A stretch of DNA of 64,000 bases from Clostridiales bacterium. Lineage in GTDB: Bacteria > Bacillota > Clostridia > Lachnospirales > Lachnospiraceae. Positions 38,468 to 46,337 of this stretch are shown one piece after another. The position numbers and the translations under genes are program-made. The notes under the pieces are model-generated. The model ran no database searches and was not told the DNA's origin. It saw nothing but the letters and a program-made list of their open reading frames with translations. Within the stretch, counting starts at the first letter, position 1; every line of letters begins with the position of its first letter. The stretch is from assembly GCA_012520645.1 (NCBI GenBank), contig JAAYNV010000031.1, positions 1 through 64,000 of the forward strand. Reading direction: 5' to 3'.

Positions 38468-38506
38468 AGAAAGGCATAGTAAAAAGGATACAACGAAAAC
38501 AGGATG

Positions 38507-38541
38507 AGACCCCAAAAAGTCAGACTTTTTGGGGTCTTATC
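38507..38541 (+). terminator. Rho-independent terminator
   Basis: AGACCCCAAAAAGT (38507-38520) pairs perfectly with ACTTTTTGGGGTCT (38524-38537) around CAG, ending the MMPL-GLUG operon. Confidence 0.88.
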
Positions 38542-38738
38542 AACAATCGGATACGTTGTATTGTTTTGGTAGTCAAAAGGAGCATTTAAGAATATCAAGA
38601 CGCTTCTTGTCACTATTTGCTGTCATAAGGGTATGGAACTTTAACAAAAAAAATGCTATACTATACAACGTGGATATTTATATAAAGGTTTCAAAACAAG
38701 TTGGGGAATAGAACAATACGGACAAAGAGAGAGAAGCT

Positions 38739-40790
38739 ATGAGCAAAAAGATAAAAATAAAGGTCAAGGGAAGGCTTCGCAGCTTTCAACAGGCTTCTGT
38801 AATTCTTGGCATATTGCTGGCTTTGGTCAATGGAGCCATCTATCTGTTTGATTTTGGAGCGGGTGTGTTACTGACCTGTTTTGTAGTAATTTATTTTATT
38901 GTGATCATTCTGCTGATGTTTTACAATAAGCCTATTATTATGAATGAACTGATCAGTTTTGCAACGCAGTATGGTCAGATTCAGAGAAGACTTTTAAGGG
39001 ATCTGGAGCTTCCCCATGCACTTTTGGACGATGGCGGGCATATCATCTGGACCAATAAAGCCTTTGAGAAGGCCGTACATAAGGATAAGGGATACCGCAA
39101 GTCCATTACGACACTTTTTCCGTCCATTACGAAGGAAAAGCTGCCGGGAGAACTGGAAGAGACGGAGCAGGAGCTTACTTTTGAGGGCTTTGAATTTCTG
39201 GCAAAGATGAAGAAGATTTCCTTAAAAGAAATGGCAGTTAACAGTGACATTATTGAGGCAAAGGATTACAACGGATATCTGATTGCAATGTATCTGTTTG
39301 ATGAGACAGCACTTAAGATTGCCCTGAAGGAGAATGACGATCAGTCACTGGTGGTCGGCATGATCTATCTGGACAATTATGAAGAAGCGCTGGATAGCGT
39401 AGAAGAGGTCAGAAGATCCCTGCTAATTGCATTAATTGACAAAAAAGTCAATAAATATATTGCGGCACTGGACGGTATTTCGAAAAAGACCGAAAAGGAC
39501 AAGTACCTGATCATTATGCGGAAAAAGTCACTGCAGCAGTTGGAGGAGAGCCGGTTTGATCTGCTGGAGGATGTGAAGACGGTCAATATCGGTAATGAAA
39601 TGGCGGTTACGTTGAGTATCGGTATCGGACTGGATGGACTGACCTTTGCGCAGAATTATGAGTTTGCACGTACTTCCATTGATCTGGCATTGGGACGTGG
39701 CGGTGACCAGGCGGTTGTAAAAACCCCTTCATCGACGACCTACTATGGCGGCAAGAGCCAGCAGGTAGAGAAAAATACCCGTGTGAAAGCCCGTGTGAAA
39801 GCACATGCGTTAAATGAAATCATTACCTCCAAGGACAAGGTGCTTGTGATGGGACACCGTATTGCGGATGTGGACAGCTTCGGTGCGGCAGTCGGTATTT
39901 GCCGGATTGCCAAGACATTGGAAAGAAAGGCACATATTGTTATCAATGATGTGACGACATCCATGCAGCCACTTGTAGAGCTGTTTCAGAATAATCCGGA
40001 ATATGAAGAGGATATGCTTTTAAACAGCAATCAGGCGATTGAGGCAGCGGGCAGTAATACGGTACTGGTTATCGTGGATGTGAATAAACCAAGTATTACG
40101 GAATGTCCGGAGCTGCTTCGTTTCTGTAAGTCGGTTGTTGTGCTGGATCATCACAGACAGGGAACGGAAATCATGGAAAATGCAACACTTTCCTATGTGG
40201 AGCCGTATGCTTCCTCGACCTGCGAAATGGTATCGGAAATTTTACAATATATCGGAGAAGGAATCCGCCTGAAAAATGAAGAAGCGGACTGTCTGTATTC
40301 CGGTATTATGATTGATACGAATAATTTTATGAGCAAAACCGGTGTGCGTACTTTTGAGGCAGCAGCCTATCTGCGTAGAAATGGTGCGGACGTGACCCGG
40401 GTGCGTAAGCTGTTCCGTGAAAATGCGGACGAATACAAAGCGAAGGCAGATGCAGTCAGTCAGGCAGAAATCTACCGGAGTGATTATGCGATTTCGGTAT
40501 GTCCGGGCGAGGATCTCCAAAGTCCTACGATCGTAGGTGCACAGGCGGCAAACGAACTGCTGAATATCCGCGGAATCAAAGCGAGCTTCGTATTGACGGA
40601 GTATCAGAGCAAGATATATGTGAGTGCAAGATCGATTGACGAGGTCAATGTCCAGGTTATTATGGAGAGACTCGGAGGCGGTGGGCACATGAACATTGCC
40701 GGGGCGCAGATTGAGAATACGAATATGGCAGAAGCGATACAGATCGTAAAAAGTACATTAGACAGAATGATAGAAGAAGGTGACCTATAA
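38739..40790 (+). CDS. gdpP: Cyclic-di-AMP phosphodiesterase GdpP (DHH family)
   Basis: 683 residues. Two N-terminal membrane helices (about 20-65), a PAS-like region (about 80-180), a degenerate GGDEF domain (about 195-330), then DHH (HRIADVDSFGAAVGIC, VVVLDHHRQGTE) and DHHA1 (LGGGGHMNIAGAQI). GdpP hydrolyses c-di-AMP to pApA and so affects osmotic and cell-wall homeostasis. The stop overlaps the rplI start by 1 nt (TAATG). The gdpP-rplI-dnaB order is conserved in Firmicutes. Confidence 0.95.
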   Translation: MSKKIKIKVKGRLRSFQQASVILGILLALVNGAIYLFDFGAGVLLTCFVVIYFIVIILLMFYNKPIIMNELISFATQYGQIQRRLLRDLELPHALLDDGGHIIWTNKAFEKAVHKDKGYRKSITTLFPSITKEKLPGELEETEQELTFEGFEFLAKMKKISLKEMAVNSDIIEAKDYNGYLIAMYLFDETALKIALKENDDQSLVVGMIYLDNYEEALDSVEEVRRSLLIALIDKKVNKYIAALDGISKKTEKDKYLIIMRKKSLQQLEESRFDLLEDVKTVNIGNEMAVTLSIGIGLDGLTFAQNYEFARTSIDLALGRGGDQAVVKTPSSTTYYGGKSQQVEKNTRVKARVKAHALNEIITSKDKVLVMGHRIADVDSFGAAVGICRIAKTLERKAHIVINDVTTSMQPLVELFQNNPEYEEDMLLNSNQAIEAAGSNTVLVIVDVNKPSITECPELLRFCKSVVVLDHHRQGTEIMENATLSYVEPYASSTCEMVSEILQYIGEGIRLKNEEADCLYSGIMIDTNNFMSKTGVRTFEAAAYLRRNGADVTRVRKLFRENADEYKAKADAVSQAEIYRSDYAISVCPGEDLQSPTIVGAQAANELLNIRGIKASFVLTEYQSKIYVSARSIDEVNVQVIMERLGGGGHMNIAGAQIENTNMAEAIQIVKSTLDRMIEEGDL

Positions 40791-41236
40791 TGAAAGTAAT
40801 ATTGTTGGAAGATGTAAAAGCACTTGGGAAAAAGGGCGAGGTAGTCAATGTAAGCGACGGTTATGCAAGAAACTGCATTCTCCCCAAAAAACTCGGTGTA
40901 GAAGCAAACGGACAGAATTTGAATGACTTAAAACTTCAGAAAGCAAATGATGCCAAAATTGCACAGGAGCAGTTAGAGGAAGCGCAGGCGCTTGCCAAAG
41001 AACTGGAAACGAAGATGGTCGTTGTGAGCATGAAGGCGGGAGAAGGCGGAAGAGCCTTCGGTTCCATATCCTCTAAGGAAATTTCCCAGGCATTAAAAGA
41101 GCAGTTTGATCTTTCGATTGATAAAAAGAAGATTCAGCTTCCGGAAGCACTTAAGAATTTTGGAACCTATGAGGTATCCGTGAAACTGCATCCGAAGGTA
41201 GTGGGAAAATTCCGTGTCAATGTAAAGGAAGCGTAA
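40790..41236 (+). CDS. rplI: 50S ribosomal protein L9
   Basis: 148 residues. MKVILLEDVKALGKKGEVVN, the YARNCILPKKLGVEA motif, and a C-terminal domain (about 80-148) with GGRAFGSISSKEISQALKEQ. Full length. It starts inside the gdpP stop codon and ends 1 nt before dnaB. Confidence 0.97.
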   Translation: MKVILLEDVKALGKKGEVVNVSDGYARNCILPKKLGVEANGQNLNDLKLQKANDAKIAQEQLEEAQALAKELETKMVVVSMKAGEGGRAFGSISSKEISQALKEQFDLSIDKKKIQLPEALKNFGTYEVSVKLHPKVVGKFRVNVKEA

Positions 41237-41237
41237 A

Positions 41238-42566
41238 ATGGATGAAACACTCATTAAGAGAATACTGCCGCATAGTTTAGAAGCGGAGCAGTCGGTCATC
41301 GGTTCCATGATCATGGACAGGGAAGCCATTGTCGTTGCCTCTGAGATTATAACCGGAGACGATTTTTACAGCAGACAATATGGTGTGCTGTTTGAAACGA
41401 TGGTAGAGCTGAATGATGAAGGACAGCCGGTGGATCTGGTGACCCTGCAGAACCGTCTGAAGGAGAAGGATGTACCGCCGGAGGTCAGCAGTCTGGAATT
41501 TATCCGTGATTTGATCACGGCAGTTCCAACGTCTGCCAATATCAAATATTATGCGAATATTGTGGCTGAGAAATCTACCCTGCGAAAGCTGATTAAGCTA
41601 AATGATGAGATTTCCAATACCTGTTATGCGGGTAAAGAACCTCTGGAAATGATTTTGGAGGAGACGGAAAAGAAGGTATTTAACCTTGTGCAGCGTCGGA
41701 ATACGGAGGAGTTTGTACCGATCCGGCAGGTTGTTATGAATGCGATGGATAAGATCGAACAGGCATCCCGAAACAGTGGGGCAGTGACAGGTATTCCGAC
41801 CGGATTTCTTGATTTGGATTACCGTACGGCTGGAATGCAGCCTTCTGATCTGATTCTGGTAGCAGCCAGACCGTCAATGGGTAAGACGGCATTTGTTTTG
41901 AATATTGCACAGCATGTGGCATTTAAGCAGGATATGTGTGTCGCTATTTTCAGTCTGGAAATGTCCAAGGAACAGCTTGTGAATCGTCTGTTCTCTCTGG
42001 AATCCCAGGTCAATTCCCAAAATCTGCGTACTGGACAGCTTTCGGATGCGGAGTGGGAAAAACTGATCGAAAGTGCAGGAGTCATCGGGAAATCCAAGCT
42101 GATTATTGATGATACACCGGGTATCAGTATTGCGGAGCTGCGTTCCAAATGCAGAAAATATAAGCTGGAGCATGATTTAAAAATTATTATCATTGACTAT
42201 TTACAGTTGATGACCGGAAGTGGAAAAAGTGATTCCAGACAGCAGGAAATTTCCGATATTTCACGTTCTTTAAAGGCACTTGCCAGGGAACTGAGTGTGC
42301 CGGTTGTGGCACTGTCACAGCTGTCACGTGCGGTAGAGCAGCGGCCGGATCACAGACCGATGCTGTCTGATTTACGTGAGTCCGGAGCGATTGAGCAGGA
42401 TGCCGATGTGGTAATGTTTATTTACCGGGATGATTATTATAATAAAGATACCGATATGAAGGGAATTGCGGAAATTATTATAGCTAAGCAGAGAAATGGT
42501 CCGATCGGAACCGTCAATCTGGTCTGGCTCCCGGATTATACAAGATTTGCCAATATGCAGAAATAG
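41238..42566 (+). CDS. dnaB: Replicative DNA helicase
   Basis: 442 residues. The N-terminal collar domain opens LPHSLEAEQSVIGSMIMDRE. The RecA-like core has Walker A AARPSMGKTAF (about 212-222), Walker B IIIDYLQLMTG, and VPVVALSQLSRAVEQRPDHR with the arginine-finger region. Full length for DnaB (B. subtilis DnaC). Hexameric helicase of the replication fork. A terminator follows. Confidence 0.97.
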   Translation: MDETLIKRILPHSLEAEQSVIGSMIMDREAIVVASEIITGDDFYSRQYGVLFETMVELNDEGQPVDLVTLQNRLKEKDVPPEVSSLEFIRDLITAVPTSANIKYYANIVAEKSTLRKLIKLNDEISNTCYAGKEPLEMILEETEKKVFNLVQRRNTEEFVPIRQVVMNAMDKIEQASRNSGAVTGIPTGFLDLDYRTAGMQPSDLILVAARPSMGKTAFVLNIAQHVAFKQDMCVAIFSLEMSKEQLVNRLFSLESQVNSQNLRTGQLSDAEWEKLIESAGVIGKSKLIIDDTPGISIAELRSKCRKYKLEHDLKIIIIDYLQLMTGSGKSDSRQQEISDISRSLKALARELSVPVVALSQLSRAVEQRPDHRPMLSDLRESGAIEQDADVVMFIYRDDYYNKDTDMKGIAEIIIAKQRNGPIGTVNLVWLPDYTRFANMQK

Positions 42567-42576
42567 CAGTGTTACG

Positions 42577-42616
42577 AAAGAGAATCCACCAAACAGGTGT
42601 GGTTCTCTTTTTTTTA
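42577..42616 (+). terminator. Rho-independent terminator after dnaB
   Basis: AAAGAGAATCCAC pairs with GTGGTTCTCTTT (one bulge), followed by seven Ts. Confidence 0.88.
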
Positions 42617-42684
42617 TAACTGAAAAGTTTTTTGCTTTTGAAAGAATTTCATAAATATATGTAGAAGAAAAGGAGAGGAAGAAA

Positions 42685-43467
42685 ATGGAACAATTACTTA
42701 CAGAACAGTATCTGATTTCGGATGCAGCAAGGCAGGTTGAGGTGGAATCTCATGTTCTGCGGTATTGGGAGGAGGAATTGAAGCTGCCGATTCAAAGAAA
42801 TAAGCAGGGACACCGATTTTACACAAAGGAAGACATTGAACGATTTCGCAGGATCAAGCAGTGGAAAGAACAAGGACTGCAGCTGAAAGCAATACGAAAT
42901 GCTCTGCAAAATCCGCAGAACAAAGCAATATGGAATGGAACAGAGTTGGAAAAAGAGAATGTGCAGGATGCTGTCAGGGAGACGGCAGAAGAAATGAAAC
43001 AGGTAGTGAGGAGGGTTTCCAGAAGCGATATGAAGGGAAGGGGAAGAAAGGCAAAGAAGAACCGCCAGAAGATTATGGAAAAGCAGTTTCTGAAGAAAAC
43101 AGAAGCAGAAAGGACCGAAGCGGAAAAAACGGAAAGAATGGAAGTGGACACGGTAAAGACAGCTGAAGTAATTGCAGAGGAAGAAAAGCGGGAAAAGGCA
43201 GCAAGATTCCAGTTTCTGATGTCCCAGATGATGAAAGAGGCGGTGCGCAGCAATAATGAAGAGCTGCTGTCCAATGTTCAGGAAATGGTTGTAAAGGAGA
43301 TGGATTTTCAGTTCAGACAGCAGGAAGAGAGAAACCAGGAACGTGAAGAGAGGCGTATAGCGCGGGAAGAGGAGCATTTTAAAAAGATTGATATGCTGCT
43401 TCGAAACCGTAGTGATCAGGCGGCAGAAAAGAAGAAAAAGAGACTGTTATTCGGGTTAAATGGATAA
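42685..43467 (+). CDS. MerR-type DNA-binding protein with long coiled coil
   Basis: 260 residues. MerR winged HTH at 8-75 (LISDAARQVEVESHVLRYWE, GHRFYTKEDIERFRRIKQW). The rest is a Lys/Glu/Arg-rich helix (about 105-255) without a recognised effector domain. The shape recalls RacA and phage MerR-like proteins rather than metal sensors. The function is unknown; chromosome-associated or regulatory roles are both possible. Confidence 0.75.
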   Translation: MEQLLTEQYLISDAARQVEVESHVLRYWEEELKLPIQRNKQGHRFYTKEDIERFRRIKQWKEQGLQLKAIRNALQNPQNKAIWNGTELEKENVQDAVRETAEEMKQVVRRVSRSDMKGRGRKAKKNRQKIMEKQFLKKTEAERTEAEKTERMEVDTVKTAEVIAEEEKREKAARFQFLMSQMMKEAVRSNNEELLSNVQEMVVKEMDFQFRQQEERNQEREERRIAREEEHFKKIDMLLRNRSDQAAEKKKKRLLFGLNG

Positions 43468-43498
43468 AATTAGATACAATTAAGTACAACCTGCCTCG

Positions 43499-43527
43499 TT
43501 GATTTTTCTATTATGAAATAGTATACT
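43499..43527 (+). promoter_or_regulatory. Sigma-A-type promoter of pflA
   Basis: TTGATT (43499-43504), 17-bp spacer, TATACT (43522-43527). Confidence 0.75.
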
Positions 43528-43563
43528 AAGAGAGTCAGATAGAAGGAAATGGGAGGACATGCA

Positions 43564-44334
43564 ATGAGCGGAAGAATACATTCACTGGAGAGCTTCGGTA
43601 CCGTGGACGGACCGGGAGTCAGATTTGTCGTATTTGTGCAGGGATGCCCGATGCGGTGTGCTTACTGCCATAATCCGGATACATGGGAAATGAATGCCGG
43701 TACGATCATGGAAGCGGCAGATATTATAGAGCAGTATGAAAGAAACAAGGGATTTTATCAGGATGGAGGCATTACTGTGACGGGCGGTGAGCCGCTAATG
43801 CAGGTGGACTTTCTGTTGGAACTGTTTGAGCTTGCAAAGCAGAAAGGGATTCATACCTGTATTGATTCTTCCGGTATTGCATTTAATGATAAAAATGCGG
43901 AATGGATGGAGAAGCTGGACAGGCTGATGACTATGACGAACCTTGTCATGCTGGATATCAAGCATATTGATCCGGTGAAGCATAAGGAGCTGACCGGACA
44001 GCCCAACGACAGGATTCTTGCTTTTGCGAAGTATTTATCTGAGAAGAATGTAGATATCTGGATTCGTCATGTGGTTGTACCGGGGATTACGGATGATGAT
44101 AAATATCTGTACCAGTTGGGCTACTTTATCGGTGGTCTGAGCAGTCTTCGCGCATTGGATGTGCTGCCTTATCATACGATGGGTAAGGTAAAGTATGAGA
44201 AGCTTGGAATCAAGTATAAGCTTGAGGATGTTCCACCAATGGATAAGGACAAGGTCATTGAGAAAAAGCAGGTCATTCTAGATGGCATACGTGCCAGAAG
44301 GGCGGAGAAAAATGAAGCAAAGGAAGAAAAATAG
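43564..44334 (+). CDS. pflA: Pyruvate formate-lyase activating enzyme
   Basis: 256 residues, radical SAM. CPMRCAYC gives the C-x3-C-x2-C that binds the [4Fe-4S] cluster; TVTGGEPLMQ is the SAM-binding GGE motif; HIRHVV-type and HTMGKVKYEKLG segments match PflA. It abstracts hydrogen from the glycine of pyruvate formate-lyase. Start ATG 43564 after GGGAGGA. Its target here should be Gly56 of the separate 81-residue radical-domain protein at 45779-46024, so the enzyme must act on a stand-alone domain or on the assembled complex. Confidence 0.94.
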   Translation: MSGRIHSLESFGTVDGPGVRFVVFVQGCPMRCAYCHNPDTWEMNAGTIMEAADIIEQYERNKGFYQDGGITVTGGEPLMQVDFLLELFELAKQKGIHTCIDSSGIAFNDKNAEWMEKLDRLMTMTNLVMLDIKHIDPVKHKELTGQPNDRILAFAKYLSEKNVDIWIRHVVVPGITDDDKYLYQLGYFIGGLSSLRALDVLPYHTMGKVKYEKLGIKYKLEDVPPMDKDKVIEKKQVILDGIRARRAEKNEAKEEK

Positions 44335-44403
44335 CATTTGCAATGGTTTCTGTGTAACCAGTAACAGCATTTTTCATATCACGTATTTTCCGTATAATTT
44401 TAC

Positions 44404-44432
44404 TTGTATTAGTGGTCGGTTTGTATTAGAAT
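44404..44432 (+). promoter_or_regulatory. Promoter of the ferredoxin gene
   Basis: TTGTAT (44404-44409), 17-bp spacer, TAGAAT (44427-44432). Confidence 0.65.
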
Positions 44433-44497
44433 AAAGACAGGGTTTGATAATAATATATCAATCACAGAAAGGAAAGACATATAAGGAGGATAAGAAT

Positions 44498-44668
44498 ATG
44501 GCATTTGCAATTTCTGACGCTTGTGTAGCATGCGGAGCATGTGAAGCACAGTGCCCGGTTGGCGCTATCAGCATGGGAGACGGTAAGTTTGAAATCGACG
44601 CTGAAAAGTGCATCGACTGCGGTTCCTGCGCAGGACAGTGCCCGACAGGTGCTATTGAACAGGCATAA
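44498..44668 (+). CDS. 2[4Fe-4S] ferredoxin
   Basis: 56 residues, the clostridial bacterial-type ferredoxin. Two motifs: CVACGACEAQCPVGAI and CIDCGSCAGQCPTGAI. A strong AAGGAGG RBS and biased codons suggest high expression. It can accept electrons from NifJ and reduce PflA or rubrerythrin partners. Confidence 0.96.
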   Translation: MAFAISDACVACGACEAQCPVGAISMGDGKFEIDAEKCIDCGSCAGQCPTGAIEQA

Positions 44669-44683
44669 AAGTTTACAGCAAAC

Positions 44684-44730
44684 AGAGAAGCCGTGAAGGT
44701 GCTTTTAAGCATTGTCACGGTTTCTTTTAT
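44684..44730 (+). terminator. Rho-independent terminator after ferredoxin
   Basis: AGAAGCCGTGA (44686-44696) pairs with TCACGGTTTCTT (44715-44726, one bulge), followed by TTAT. Confidence 0.82.
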
Positions 44731-44777
44731 AAGAAGCTTTGCTTTTTGACAGCAAAGGATACAGAAGGAGAAATCAT

Positions 44778-45671
44778 ATGAGAAAGATCAGTAAATGGAA
44801 GCTGTTTGCTGTTTCGAGTCTTACAGCCACATTGATCTGCATGAGTGTTCCGGTACAAAAGGTACAGGCAGCTGAAGAGGTGCCGGGCGTGCCTTCTGTC
44901 TGTTATCTGGCTATGGATGTAGACACCGGAGAAGTGTTAGTTGAAAAAAATGCAGATGTTACGGTAGCTCCGGCAAGTACGACTAAGTTAGTTACCGCAA
45001 TGGTCATTTGTGATGTTTTACCGATGGATACGCCGATTACGGTAACGCAGGAGATGCTTGACCGGGTTCCGGGCGGTACATCGAAAGCCGGTGTTCGGGC
45101 AGGGGGAACTTATTATGGCTATGAACTGCTTGCGATGCTGCTGATTCCTTCCGGTGCAGATGCGGCTCAGGTGCTGGCGGAGACTGCTTATGGCAGCGCA
45201 GATGCCTGTGTGGTAAAGATGAATGAAAAGGTGGCAGAGCTTGGGCTTTCCAATACCTATTTTGATAATATTTACGGATTGGATATTGGTGACGGTTATC
45301 CACTGATCCATACGACTGCCAGAGATTTTGCAGTGATCACAAAACATGCGCTGACCTATGACTGGATTCGAATCATTACCGCGATGCCGCAATATGCGCT
45401 TCCTGCAAGAACCAATAATGATGTGATTGGCAGTCTGAATACCAATCAGTTCTTAAATGGAAAAAAGCCTTACAGTACCGACTTATATCAGGTCATTGGT
45501 ACAAAGACCGGTACGACACGTACAGCAGGAAACGTACTTGCTGCTACGGCGACAAACGGAAAGAAAACAGTGATCTGTACCTGTTTCTATAATCCTAATG
45601 CGGATGTGCTGTATGGATCGGTAAAGCAGATATTCGATTATGTGTATCTGCAGGAGGCTGTTGGAGAGTAA
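44778..45671 (+). CDS. D-alanyl-D-alanine carboxypeptidase-like serine hydrolase (S11)
   Basis: 297 residues. Signal peptide (about 1-32, VQAAEE), then an S11 penicillin-binding fold: SxxK is S67-T-T-K70 in APASTTKLVTAM, and the third motif is GTKTGTT. The second motif, normally S-x-N (SGND or SAND), reads S125-G-A127-D, so the conserved Asn is Ala. The C-terminal PBP5-type domain and amphipathic anchor are absent, so the protein would be released or loosely held. It may trim pentapeptide stems, or be catalytically altered. Start ATG 44778 behind AAGGAG. Confidence 0.85.
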   Translation: MRKISKWKLFAVSSLTATLICMSVPVQKVQAAEEVPGVPSVCYLAMDVDTGEVLVEKNADVTVAPASTTKLVTAMVICDVLPMDTPITVTQEMLDRVPGGTSKAGVRAGGTYYGYELLAMLLIPSGADAAQVLAETAYGSADACVVKMNEKVAELGLSNTYFDNIYGLDIGDGYPLIHTTARDFAVITKHALTYDWIRIITAMPQYALPARTNNDVIGSLNTNQFLNGKKPYSTDLYQVIGTKTGTTRTAGNVLAATATNGKKTVICTCFYNPNADVLYGSVKQIFDYVYLQEAVGE

Positions 45672-45704
45672 GGGAAAAGAGATATAAGTGCCTATATAGC
45701 CCAA

Positions 45705-45750
45705 AATAAAAGGACTCAGATGAAAGCAAGCTCTCATCTGAGTCTTCTAT
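45705..45750. terminator. Bidirectional terminator
   Basis: AGGACTCAGATGA (45711-45723) pairs with TCATCTGAGTCTT (45734-45746). The minus strand runs into CCTTTTATTTT and the plus strand into TCTATTTCTTTC, serving both the carboxypeptidase gene and the split pfl operon. Confidence 0.88.
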
Positions 45751-45778
45751 TTCTTTCTATGCACTTTTCACTCGGATA

Positions 45779-46024
45779 TTAGATAGCTTCGTGGAAAGTT
45801 CTGCTGATTACGTCAGCCTGCTGTTCCGGAGTTAATTTGATGAAGTTAACTGCGTATCCGGATACACGGATTGTTAACTGCGGATAGTTTTCCGGATGCT
45901 TCTGAGCGTCTAATAAAGTATCTCTGTTTAATACGTTTACGTTAAGGTGATGTCCGCCTTTTGTTGCGTAACCATCTAATAATGCTACCAGGTTATCTAC
46001 CTGAGCTGTACTTGCTGTACTCAT
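45779..46024 (-). CDS. Stand-alone glycyl-radical domain of pyruvate formate-lyase
   Basis: 81 residues. It equals the C-terminal end of pyruvate formate-lyase: [37 protein letters not shown] with radical Gly56, and [16 protein letters not shown]. It is comparable to GrcA/YfiD, which can replace the damaged end of PFL in E. coli. Here the core gene upstream has no such domain, so this protein is required rather than a spare. ATG 46024 with AGGAGGAATTGAC upstream; clean reading frame with own RBS, so I read it as a real gene, not a sequencing break. Last gene before a terminator. GrcA-like is the nearest name, but I give no symbol. Confidence 0.9.
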   Translation of the reverse strand: MSTASTAQVDNLVALLDGYATKGGHHLNVNVLNRDTLLDAQKHPENYPQLTIRVSGYAVNFIKLTPEQQADVISRTFHEAI

Positions 46025-46060
46025 GTCAATTCCTCCTATAATCATTCAAAATATTTTTAT

Positions 46061-46261
46061 TCAAATCTTATCATCAAGACCTTCTTGAAGGGTCGGTACA
46101 CTGCATGCCAATGGATTTTTGGAACAATCCGCACACCCCATTGTTTCTACGGTATTGCCGGAAAGTGTGTTGTCGGTATCGACATTCACATGTCCGACGC
46201 CGTTTGCGAAACCAGAGTCCAGCATTTTTACGATGTCGTCAATCAAAGCTTTGTCGTCCAT
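46061..46261 (-). CDS. Small cysteine-containing protein resembling half a glycyl-radical domain
   Basis: 66 residues. Residues 8-28 (DDIVKMLDSGFANGVGHVNV) line up with residues 10-30 of the radical-domain protein next door: shared D, V, LD, G, H and NV positions without a gap. The radical loop is absent; instead the tail has CADCSKNPLAC (C-x2-C-x6-C). GTG 46270 is in frame but lies on the SD; ATG 46261 has GAAGGGAG at 8 nt. Located between the PFL core and the radical domain in one operon. No family recognised. It could occupy the docking site of the radical domain, aid assembly, or bind metal; all inference. Confidence 0.75.
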   Translation of the reverse strand: MDDKALIDDIVKMLDSGFANGVGHVNVDTDNTLSGNTVETMGCADCSKNPLACSVPTLQEGLDDKI

Positions 46262-46287
46262 GGGTTCCACTCCCTTCTGACGGATAA

Positions 46288-46333
46288 GGAACTACAGGAA
46301 CTCCGTATTGGCGGAGTTCCATGTACAGGTTCC
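46288..46333 (-). promoter_or_regulatory. Nested hairpin between PFL core gene and small protein gene
   Basis: GGAACTCCG (46297-46305) and CGGAGTTCC (46312-46320) form a perfect 9-bp stem; an outer GGAAC/GTTCC (46288-46292, 46329-46333) extends it. It begins 5 nt after the core stop codon and lacks a T run on the minus strand, so it is more likely an RNA-processing or stability element than a terminator. Confidence 0.65.
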
Positions 46334-46337
46334 GTAA

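Noticed and set aside
38529-38711. 60-codon plus-strand ORF between the GLUG gene and gdpP
   Set aside because: Starts within the terminator stem, no RBS; the region is better read as terminator plus gdpP promoter.
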